Made by a program: the position numbers and the translations under genes. A stretch of 19,469 nucleotides of DNA from positions 1 to 19,469 of the forward strand of contig JBJOND010000057.1 of the NCBI GenBank assembly GCA_046052065.1. The letters run 5' to 3'. Below are positions 13,965-19,469 of the stretch, piece after piece. The stretch comes from CAINEC01 sp046052065. GTDB lineage: Bacteria > Bacteroidota > Bacteroidia > AKYH767-A > OLB10. Below the pieces are notes generated by a model. It had not been told where the DNA came from and searched no databases. It was given only the letters and a program-made list of their open reading frames with translations. How positions within the stretch are numbered: the stretch's first letter is position 1; every line of letters begins with the position of its first letter.

Positions 13965-14258
13965 CTAAAATTTATTTTTCAAATCCATTTGGCCGTGTAA
14001 AATTCTAATCACTTCAATTTCTTTATCAGAAATTTTTCGAAAAAATATTAGGTGACGGTAAGCTATAAACCCGAGAATACCTGGTGCTATTTCATTGTAA
14101 GATTTTCCAAGCTTTGGTGAAGCTGCTAATTCTTCACAAGATTTAATCAATAACAAATAATATTTATCCGCTTGCCGTTCCGACCATGTAACACTCGTGT
14201 ATTGCCATATAGCAGCTAAATCTTCAACAGCCTTATTCGTTAATTTGAATTTAGCCAT
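13965..14258 (-). CDS. parE: ParE/RelE-superfamily toxin
   Basis: A 97-residue toxin of the ParE/RelE fold. ParE members inhibit DNA gyrase. The N-terminal helix hairpin LTNKAVEDLAAIWQYTSVTWSERQADKYYLLL is followed by the LAASPKLGKSYNEIAPGILGFIAYRHLIFFR strand region and the last strand IEVIRILHGQMDL, the normal order for ParE. It overlaps the antitoxin gene by 8 bases (14251-14258), so the two are co-translated. The ParE rather than RelE assignment rests mainly on the partner being a ParD-type antitoxin and on the IWQYT and RILHGQMDL motifs. The gene looks intact and has a full-length antitoxin. Confidence 0.9.
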   Translation of the reverse strand: MAKFKLTNKAVEDLAAIWQYTSVTWSERQADKYYLLLIKSCEELAASPKLGKSYNEIAPGILGFIAYRHLIFFRKISDKEIEVIRILHGQMDLKNKF

Positions 14259-14499
14259 TCTTTTTTTGCTTCTTTAATTTGGCAAGATGTTTTTTTGCAT
14301 CAAAATTTTTCGCGGTTCCACTATCAATCCCCTCTTGAATAGCGCTCTTTAATGCGATTAATCTATCTTCTTCTTCTTCTAATAAACGCAAACCAGCACG
14401 CACTACTTCGCTTGCATTACCAAATCTTCCGTTTGTAATAGAAGCTTCTATAAAAGATTCAAAATGATTTCCTAATGAGATGGAAGTATTCTTTCCCAT
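14251..14499 (-). CDS. parD: ParD-family ribbon-helix-helix antitoxin
   Basis: An 82-residue antitoxin. Residues 1-45 form a ribbon-helix-helix DNA-binding domain: NTSISLGNHFESFIEASI, then GRFGNASEVVRAGLRLLEE. The tail (about 46-82), with LKSAIQEGIDSGTAKNF and a very basic end KKHLAKLKKQKKNG, wraps the toxin. The pattern fits the ParD_antitoxin family closely. It is the first gene of the parDE operon and should autorepress by binding the palindrome 18 bases upstream of its start. Confidence 0.92.
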   Translation of the reverse strand: MGKNTSISLGNHFESFIEASITNGRFGNASEVVRAGLRLLEEEEDRLIALKSAIQEGIDSGTAKNFDAKKHLAKLKKQKKNG

Positions 14500-14515
14500 A
14501 ATATTCTTTTTTGCT

Positions 14516-14544
14516 AAGTTACCAAAATTTGGTAACTATGTCAA
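14516..14544 (-). promoter_or_regulatory. parDE promoter and operator
   Basis: Read on the minus strand, TTGACA (14544-14539) and TAACTT (14521-14516) are separated by 17 bases, a sigma70-like spacing. The spacer is occupied by a perfect dyad: arms AGTTACCAAA and TTTGGTAACT around one central base at 14517-14537. The palindrome lies 18 bases before the parD start. A ParD dimer bound here would block RNA polymerase. The dyad is certain; its role as operator follows from known ParDE autoregulation. Confidence 0.75.
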
Positions 14545-14622
14545 TCCTAAAATAAAATTGTTTCGCGGCAAACGAAAAGGATAATATTGAAATAGACAAA
14601 ATCAATTGATTTAAATGATTAA

Positions 14623-14656
14623 ATTTTCAAATTAACACATTTTCAAATCTTCAAAT
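14623..14656 (+). repeat. Spaced ATTTTCAAAT repeats in A/T-rich intergenic DNA
   Basis: ATTTTCAAAT occurs at 14623-14632 and again 16 bases later at 14639-14648, followed by CTTCAAATT. The gap between parD and the SRPBCC gene otherwise holds only the parDE promoter and A/T-rich sequence. The run probably belongs to the promoter or upstream region of the SRPBCC gene. Function unknown. Confidence 0.45.
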
Positions 14657-14698
14657 TGACCAATTAAATTTTTATTTTCGCTTCACAAACATCTTCCT

Positions 14699-15229
14699 AT
14701 GCGCATCTTAAAAATTATCGGACTATCACTAGCAGCTATCGTATTGTTAATTGCAATCGTTGGATTGTTCCTTCCTTCAACAGTTTCAATAGAACGTTCA
14801 ATCGTAATTAATGCAGCAGCAGAAAAAACCTACGAGCAAGTAAATGTTTTGAAAAACTGGGAGCAATGGAATCCGTTTTTAAAGATGGATCCGAAATCGA
14901 AGATTGCCTATAATGATATTCCCGCAGGAGCAGGTGCAACATATACATGGGCGAGTGAAGTAACTGGAGAAGGGACAATGACGATATTAAATACAACACC
15001 GTATTCGTCTGTTAAATTTCAATTGGAGTTTAAAGGACAAGGATTGTCGCAATCAGAATTTCGTTTTAGTCCCGAAGGAAACAATTCCACCAAAGTAAGT
15101 TGGTCGTTTAGTAGCGATATTGGAAATAATCCGTTTTCACGCGTGTTCTGGACATTTGGTACTACTATGATGAAAGATGCTTTTGATGGTGGTCTTAAGG
15201 ACTTAAAAACGCAAGCAGAGAAAAAATAA
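14699..15229 (+). CDS. Membrane-anchored SRPBCC (START/Bet v1-like) family protein
   Basis: A 176-residue protein. Residues about 4-25 form one hydrophobic helix (IIGLSLAAIVLLIAIVGLFL), and the rest is an SRPBCC fold that normally makes a hydrophobic ligand cavity. Family marks are SIERSIVINAAAEKTYEQV, WEQWNPFLKMDP and the late strand STKVSWSFSSDIG, followed by the C-terminal helix MMKDAFDGGLKDLKTQ. The helix lacks a clear cleavage site, so it is probably a membrane anchor with the domain on the outer side of the inner membrane. Ligand and role are not known. It is monocistronic, converges on tatA, and is ended by the terminator at 15249-15280. Confidence 0.85.
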   Translation: MRILKIIGLSLAAIVLLIAIVGLFLPSTVSIERSIVINAAAEKTYEQVNVLKNWEQWNPFLKMDPKSKIAYNDIPAGAGATYTWASEVTGEGTMTILNTTPYSSVKFQLEFKGQGLSQSEFRFSPEGNNSTKVSWSFSSDIGNNPFSRVFWTFGTTMMKDAFDGGLKDLKTQAEKK

Positions 15230-15248
15230 ACTGTTACAACCATAAACG

Positions 15249-15280
15249 AAAAAGGGCCTGATGATAATCAAGCCCTTTTT
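15249..15280. terminator. Bidirectional intrinsic terminator between SRPBCC gene and tatA
   Basis: AAAAAGGGC (15249-15257) pairs with GCCCTTTTT (15272-15280), and an inner TGAT/ATCA stem closes on a GATA loop. T-runs follow the stem on the plus strand and, via the A-run, on the minus strand. It sits between two convergent stops, so it can serve both genes. Confidence 0.9.
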
Positions 15281-15297
15281 TTATGTTTTCGTAAGAA

Positions 15298-15504
15298 TTA
15301 GTTACCGCCTTCGATTTCTTTTTTCTCTTCGCCCTTTTTCTCTTCACCTTTCGATGCGTCTTTGAATTCTTTAATTCCTTTTCCTAATCCACGTGCTAAC
15401 TCAGGTAATTTCTTACCCCCGAAAAATAGTAGTAACGCAACGATAATAAGGATAGCTTCATTTCCACCCAATCCTAAAAATCCTAATGTGATAACTAATG
15501 TCAT
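15298..15504 (-). CDS. tatA: Twin-arginine translocase subunit TatA/TatE
   Basis: A 68-residue pore-forming subunit of the Tat system, which exports folded proteins across the inner membrane. Residues 10-28 are a short transmembrane helix with the N-terminal outside. The hinge FFGGKKLPELARGLGKGIKEFKDA (27-50) is the diagnostic TatA motif and amphipathic helix. The tail is charged and low in complexity (EEKKGEEKKEIEGG). The gene is convergent with the SRPBCC gene and separated from it by a shared terminator. It lies 79 bases downstream of the EnvC-like gene on the same strand with its own likely promoter. tatC is not in the window. Confidence 0.95.
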   Translation of the reverse strand: MTLVITLGFLGLGGNEAILIIVALLLFFGGKKLPELARGLGKGIKEFKDASKGEEKKGEEKKEIEGGN

Positions 15505-15527
15505 AATGTTTGTTTTTTTCGACGAGT

Positions 15528-15535
15528 CAAAGGTA
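15528..15535 (-). promoter_or_regulatory. -7 element of the tatA promoter
   Basis: Read on the minus strand this is TACCTTTG, a full match to the Bacteroidota primary sigma -7 consensus TANNTTTG, placed 23-30 bases before the tatA ATG at 15504. A -33 TTG at the expected spacing is not clear. Initiation here would give a short leader. Confidence 0.6.
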
Positions 15536-15583
15536 TAAAAATAAAATTTAGAAAATCGAACTTATTATCAAACTAAACTAAAA

Positions 15584-16864
15584 TCACCTTGCAATCCACG
15601 ATTGAGGATTTAGTTTTTCGCTATTTCGCCATATTTCGAGGTGAATTTCGCCTCTGCCTGGGCTCTCCTGAGAGGAAGCCACCACACCAATACTTTGTTT
15701 TGTATTTAGACTTTGTCCCGTTGCAACATTTACTGTCTCTAAATTCGAATATACTGTAAAGAAATCGCCATGGCGAACAATAACCGCCTTGCCAGCTCCT
15801 GGAAGTGTAATGATTCCACTTACAACACCATTAAACAACACTCTAGCCGATGCATTCTGACGTGTTAAAATATCTACTCCGTTGTTATTGATAATAACCC
15901 CTTTTAAGTCTTTATGCTCATGTTGCCCAAACGATGAACTGATAGCACCCGATTCAACAGGCCATGGCAATGAACCTTTATTGCTAATAAAGCTATTCGA
16001 GAGCTTTTCTGCTTCAGGAGTTAATGAGATTTCTGCCCGCTTAGGAGCAGTTGTTTTGGAACCACTTTTTGGAGTGGTCGTTTTAGTGGCTGTTGTAGTT
16101 GTTGTCGTAGTCGATGTAGTTTTCTTTCTAGCCTTCTCAATTTCTTTAGCAATTAATCGCTCAATAGCACGATCTAAATTCTGTTTCGTTTTTTGCTTTT
16201 GTGCTAATGCCTTTTTTAATGCCTTTTCTTTTAAACTCAGTTGTGCTAATAATTCCGCTTGATTAACTTTTTCTTTTTCAAGTTGTGTTTTATTCGAAAC
16301 TTCAGATTGCTTTAATTGCGTCTTCTCATCTACCTGCTGCTGCAACTCTGTTTTCTTTCCGTTAAGCTGGTTTTTTGTGCTGATGATTTCTTCCGCTTGC
16401 TTCCGACGATATTCAGCAAACTCTTGAATTATTTTTATGCGTTGATAAGCCTGGTTAAAATCGTTGGCCGCAAATACAAACATCAAACGCTGATACACAT
16501 TTTTATTTTTATCTGCATATAAAATCAACTTGGTATAGTCGGCTTTTAATTGCTCAAGCTTCGTTTCTAAATTGGTAATCTCGTTGCTGGTTGTTGCAAT
16601 TTCATTTCCAATTTCATTAATCTCACTATTGATGGTTGTTATCAACGATTGACGTAATGCAATTTTCTTTTTTAATGCAGTAATCTGTTCTTTCGTTGCA
16701 TTTTTATTTTTTGAAACCTGCTTTAGTTGCGAGTTCGTTTGCTCAATCTCTTTTTGAATCTTCGCTTTCTTGGCCTCTAATTCTTTTTTCGATTGCGCAA
16801 AAGCAGCATCGCAGGATAAAATCCCGAATAAAAAAACGAATGCAAGCTTAACGAATTCTTTCAT
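15584..16864 (-). CDS. EnvC-like M23/LytM-domain protein, catalytically degenerate
   Basis: A 426-residue exported protein. Residues 1-23 form a signal peptide ending AAFAQ. Residues about 25-120 and 155-245 form long coiled coils rich in K, E and Q. Residues 248-275 are a Thr/Lys/Ser low-complexity linker. Residues about 298-426 form the LytM (M23) domain. The domain looks inactive: the position of the YAHL histidine is Asn374 (YSNL), and the first His of the HxH motif is Glu (EIHLEI), leaving only His408. This matches EnvC-type proteins, which activate cell-wall amidases at the division site instead of cutting peptidoglycan. The gene overlaps the DUF4292 gene by 17 bases (16848-16864) and is last in the envelope operon. 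A true M23 endopeptidase name would overstate it. Confidence 0.9.
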   Translation of the reverse strand: MKEFVKLAFVFLFGILSCDAAFAQSKKELEAKKAKIQKEIEQTNSQLKQVSKNKNATKEQITALKKKIALRQSLITTINSEINEIGNEIATTSNEITNLETKLEQLKADYTKLILYADKNKNVYQRLMFVFAANDFNQAYQRIKIIQEFAEYRRKQAEEIISTKNQLNGKKTELQQQVDEKTQLKQSEVSNKTQLEKEKVNQAELLAQLSLKEKALKKALAQKQKTKQNLDRAIERLIAKEIEKARKKTTSTTTTTTTATKTTTPKSGSKTTAPKRAEISLTPEAEKLSNSFISNKGSLPWPVESGAISSSFGQHEHKDLKGVIINNNGVDILTRQNASARVLFNGVVSGIITLPGAGKAVIVRHGDFFTVYSNLETVNVATGQSLNTKQSIGVVASSQESPGRGEIHLEIWRNSEKLNPQSWIAR

Positions 16865-17696
16865 AATTGTTCGGAATGTTAAACGGAAAATCTAATGATT
16901 CAGCTTTCGCTACTTTCCCGTATTCAATTCTGATTTCAATATTTTTATCGGCAGTGATATTGGTCTTCGATTTAAATGGAAACAATCCTCCATCAGTTAA
17001 ACGAAAATCGCTGTACTCGGTATTTAGAATCTTATTGATGCGCTGGTCTTCTACTTGAACGCGATTTATTCTATACGTAGTATCGTTCACATACACATCT
17101 TGTATCACAGGTTTATTCAAATCCTTTTCTTCTAACGAACGCTTTAGTTTTTTCTTATTCAACGAACTTAAAATATAAAACTGCGAACCTAAACTGTCTT
17201 CTAAGTAAACGGAGTTAAAACGATTTTCATTTTTCTTATACGCAAAAAAGTTTCCGTAAAGTAGTGCTTGCACAATCTCAAAATTGACTTTCATCTGTAA
17301 CATCTTGTTGATGGATTCGAAAGAGGTTACTTCATATTTGTTATTTATTTTGTCGAGAATTTTAACAGAATCTTCTGTAATCATTAACCGCGCGACTTCA
17401 ATTCCTAAAAGTGGCGAAACAGAAATCCAAATGACACTATCTTTTTTACTTCGGTAGCTAATGTTAAAATTCATTTCACCGCCTTCTCTCACTACTGTCA
17501 CACTTGCTTTGGCTGTTACTAATGCAGAATTAAATGAGCAAGAATCTAATTTATCCTGTAAATCTTGTACTGATTTATTCACCATGGGCTTAATATCGGC
17601 AGCAACAGGAGCAACCACCTTTTTTTGCGTCTTGCAACTACTTACCGTCACTAATAAGCATAGGGCAAAAGCAAATCGAACAAAATAATTATTCAT
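16848..17696 (-). CDS. DUF4292 lipoprotein
   Basis: A 282-residue outer-membrane-type lipoprotein specific to Bacteroidota. The start at 17696 gives a compact lipoprotein signal MNNYFVRFAFALCLLVTVSSC with Cys21 as the lipidation site; another ATG at 17711 would add five residues before it. The body is beta-rich (AKASVTVVREGGEMNFNISYRSKKDSVIWISVSP, and later RVQVEDQRI and YSDFRL). DUF4292 proteins resemble the LolA/LolB-like half-barrel type and may bind acyl chains, but function is not established. The gene overlaps the TPR gene by 8 bases (17689-17696) and the EnvC-like gene by 17, so the three are co-translated. A role in envelope assembly is inferred from this conserved neighbourhood. Confidence 0.87.
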   Translation of the reverse strand: MNNYFVRFAFALCLLVTVSSCKTQKKVVAPVAADIKPMVNKSVQDLQDKLDSCSFNSALVTAKASVTVVREGGEMNFNISYRSKKDSVIWISVSPLLGIEVARLMITEDSVKILDKINNKYEVTSFESINKMLQMKVNFEIVQALLYGNFFAYKKNENRFNSVYLEDSLGSQFYILSSLNKKKLKRSLEEKDLNKPVIQDVYVNDTTYRINRVQVEDQRINKILNTEYSDFRLTDGGLFPFKSKTNITADKNIEIRIEYGKVAKAESLDFPFNIPNNYERIR

Positions 17697-19428
17697 AGTA
17701 GCTACGGTCATTTATTTTGCGGTCAATTTGCTCGGTATGATCACCCGTAGCTTTAGCTTTTTTCCAAAGCTCTACCGCTTTGTTCACATTGCCTAATTTA
17801 AATTCAATATCTCCTGCATGTTCAAGGATGGTTCCATTGGTCGCGCCTCCATTTTGAATTGCTTTTTCAATCCATTTTTTTGCTTCATTGTATTCTCCTT
17901 TCACAAATAAAATCCACGCATAAGTGTCCTCGTAAGAAGGATTACCCGGACTTAATACATTTGCTTTTTCAGACATATAAGCGGCTTTAGCAAGATTCTC
18001 TTTTCGAAGTGATAAAAAGTACGACCAGTTATTTAAAACCATAATATTAGCTGAGTCTAACTGATAGGCCTTACCGAAATATTTATCGGAATCTTCAAAC
18101 TTTTTCAAAGTGTTATAAACGTCGCCAAGGTTAGTGTAAAATTCAATCAGTTGATCGTTATTATCTACTACCATTTTACTACCTGTAATAAACGTCTTAA
18201 CGGCCTCTTCGTAATTTTTATTCTGCGATTTAGCAATTCCGTTTAGTAAATACAAAAAGCTTTGATCAGAGAATAATGATTTAGCCTCTTCAGATTCTGA
18301 TTCTAGAGCAGGGTAGTCTTTCAAATCGATTTCTAAGAACAGTAATTGTTGCCATGCCTGTAAATTATTTTTATCAAGCTTAACTGCTTTTCGATATTGT
18401 TCTCTTGCTTCGGTTTGTTTATTATTCATTCCTAAGAAGTCGCCATACACCGCTTGTGCATTCGATTCTTCTGGTGCTGTCTCACTTAGCAATCGACTTA
18501 ACTCAAATGCTTGCGACATCATATCAGGATTGTCTTTCACTAACGGAAGATAACTTGTAAGAATGCTGATTTTAATTCCTGATGAAAGCTTCGGCGATTG
18601 AAATGCTTTTTTTAATTGTTCAAACGATTCCTGTGTTTTGCCTTCGCTTCTAAATTGTTCTGCTAAGCTAAGTGCTACATTCGGATTCTCCGGATCTATC
18701 TTTTGCATTCTTGCAATCGTCTGTTGCATTTCAGCTTTCATCCCGTTAGCAGAATACAAATCGACTAAAATCGAATAGTAATCGATATTAGTAGGATCGG
18801 TCTTGATTAACTTTTCAATCTCAGCGGCAGCCCCTTTAACATCACCTAGTTTTAAATAAATTTTTTCCTTTTGTTGAATCAACTCCGGGGTAATACCCAT
18901 TATGTTCTCAATCTGATCATATAAACGAATAGCATCAGATAATTTATTCTGCATCAACATTAAGTCTGACTCTTCAAATAAATACTCTGCATTATTCGGG
19001 TATTGTTTTGCTAGTTTATGATATACCGCTGCCGACTCTACAATTTTACCATTGTTACGATAACAATCGGCCAGCAATAATTGATACCAAGGATTTTCTG
19101 GCCTTAATGTGGCAGCCTGCTTAGCAAAAAATAAAGCATCGCCGTACTTTTTATTTTCATTAAATATTTCAGCTAGATGATACATCGCAGCATCATTCTT
19201 CGAATCATCACGCAAGGTTTGAGAAAATAATTCAGCCGCCTTTTCAGGATTGCCGGTCATTTTTTCCTTCATAGCATTGAAGAAAGCATAGGTTGCCGTA
19301 ATCTGTACTTTCTCTTCTTGAGCAGATAACGGTTTCGCATTACCGTTGCCAGCATTTTTTGTGGAGCTGCAAGCTGTCAGAAAAAGACTTCCAACAAAAA
19401 GAATCAATACCAGTGGTTTTTTTATCAT
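17689..19428 (-). CDS. Tetratricopeptide-repeat lipoprotein
   Basis: A 579-residue lipoprotein with a signal peptide ending LFLTAC and Cys20 as the lipidation site. About residues 45-570 are TPR-like helix pairs with repeated forms such as AAMYHLAEIFNENKKYGDALFFAKQAATLRPENP, in the usual pattern W/L-G/A-Y-A-F-A-P. Such superhelices hold protein partners together, in this family probably at the periplasmic face of the outer membrane. It is followed by the DUF4292 lipoprotein and the EnvC-like protein in overlapping order, a neighbourhood I recognise from other Bacteroidota. Its ATG shares ATGA with the stop of the upstream gene. No enzymatic motif is visible. Confidence 0.9.
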   Translation of the reverse strand: MIKKPLVLILFVGSLFLTACSSTKNAGNGNAKPLSAQEEKVQITATYAFFNAMKEKMTGNPEKAAELFSQTLRDDSKNDAAMYHLAEIFNENKKYGDALFFAKQAATLRPENPWYQLLLADCYRNNGKIVESAAVYHKLAKQYPNNAEYLFEESDLMLMQNKLSDAIRLYDQIENIMGITPELIQQKEKIYLKLGDVKGAAAEIEKLIKTDPTNIDYYSILVDLYSANGMKAEMQQTIARMQKIDPENPNVALSLAEQFRSEGKTQESFEQLKKAFQSPKLSSGIKISILTSYLPLVKDNPDMMSQAFELSRLLSETAPEESNAQAVYGDFLGMNNKQTEAREQYRKAVKLDKNNLQAWQQLLFLEIDLKDYPALESESEEAKSLFSDQSFLYLLNGIAKSQNKNYEEAVKTFITGSKMVVDNNDQLIEFYTNLGDVYNTLKKFEDSDKYFGKAYQLDSANIMVLNNWSYFLSLRKENLAKAAYMSEKANVLSPGNPSYEDTYAWILFVKGEYNEAKKWIEKAIQNGGATNGTILEHAGDIEFKLGNVNKAVELWKKAKATGDHTEQIDRKINDRSYYE

Positions 19429-19469
19429 GCGGTGGTAGAATAATCGCCCAGGCTTAAATCGTTGAGTTT
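19425..19469 (-). CDS. C-terminal end of an upstream gene, product uncertain
   Basis: On the minus strand the frame from the window edge is open for 14 codons (KLNDLSLGDYSTTA) and ends TGA at 19427-19425, overlapping the TPR gene ATG as ATGA. The tight overlap indicates a real gene heading the same operon. The LSLGDY ending reminds me of some sugar-phosphate nucleotidyltransferases found next to this cluster, but 14 residues cannot settle it. Confidence 0.55.
   Translation of the reverse strand, partial: KLNDLSLGDYSTTA

Noticed and set aside
14656..14680. TTG / TATTTTCG promoter for the SRPBCC gene
   Set aside because: The spacer is only 14 bases, shorter than the usual ~19-20, so the pair is not convincing although the -7-like box may be used.
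15882..16262. Long open frame on the plus strand across the EnvC-like gene
   Set aside because: It mirrors the coiled-coil and Thr-rich low-complexity coding sequence on the other strand and has no family likeness.
1..19469. CRISPR array, rRNA or tRNA genes
   Set aside because: No regularly spaced direct repeats of CRISPR type and no recognisable rRNA or tRNA sequence on either strand.

Overview
The window looks like chromosomal DNA of a member of the Bacteroidota, probably near the Flavobacteriales/Sphingobacteriales-type lineages. The supporting signs are a type IX secretion (T9SS) C-terminal sorting domain, a TANNTTTG-type -7 promoter element before tatA, very A/T-rich intergenic DNA, and a DUF4292 lipoprotein / TPR lipoprotein / EnvC-like cluster. 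No purine-rich ribosome binding sites stood out. The exact genus cannot be told from sequence alone.

Left part (1-4377, + strand): the end of uvrC is followed by a small accessory block. It holds an orphan antitoxin-like gene, a 16-codon toxin remnant, and a two-gene operon that overlaps it: a Nudix (MutT-like) hydrolase and a 1128-residue protein. That protein joins a PLD-type nuclease domain, an SF2 helicase, a DUF3427-like region and a C-terminal LexA/S24-type domain. The S24 part keeps an Ala-Gly cleavage-site motif, the Ser nucleophile and the Lys base. The block is visibly more A/T-rich than its surroundings (13 G/C of 60 bases at 3241-3300, against 26 of 60 at 10861-10920). I regard this as the most interesting system here: a probable defence or DNA-damage effector with a built-in self-cleavage switch.

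Middle (4379-10091): four larger minus-strand genes and one small plus-strand gene. They are a WYL-type regulator that converges on the helicase with a 1-base gap, a secreted cyclophilin-type prolyl isomerase with a T9SS tail, a secreted S8 serine protease, a DUF559 (Vsr-like) endonuclease flanked by inverted palindromic repeats (+), and meaB, the GTPase chaperone of B12-dependent methylmalonyl-CoA mutase.

B12 locus (10092-12295): a cobalamin riboswitch precedes a BtuB-like TonB-dependent receptor, divergent from meaB. B12 uptake and a B12-enzyme chaperone therefore sit back to back.

Right part (12297-19469): gpsA translationally coupled to a DinB-fold gene; a 73-nt imperfect palindrome; a parDE toxin-antitoxin pair with a palindromic operator lying between its -35 and -10 boxes; a membrane-anchored SRPBCC protein; a bidirectional terminator; tatA; and a minus-strand envelope operon with overlapping ends (partial gene, TPR lipoprotein, DUF4292 lipoprotein, catalytically degenerate M23/EnvC-like protein).
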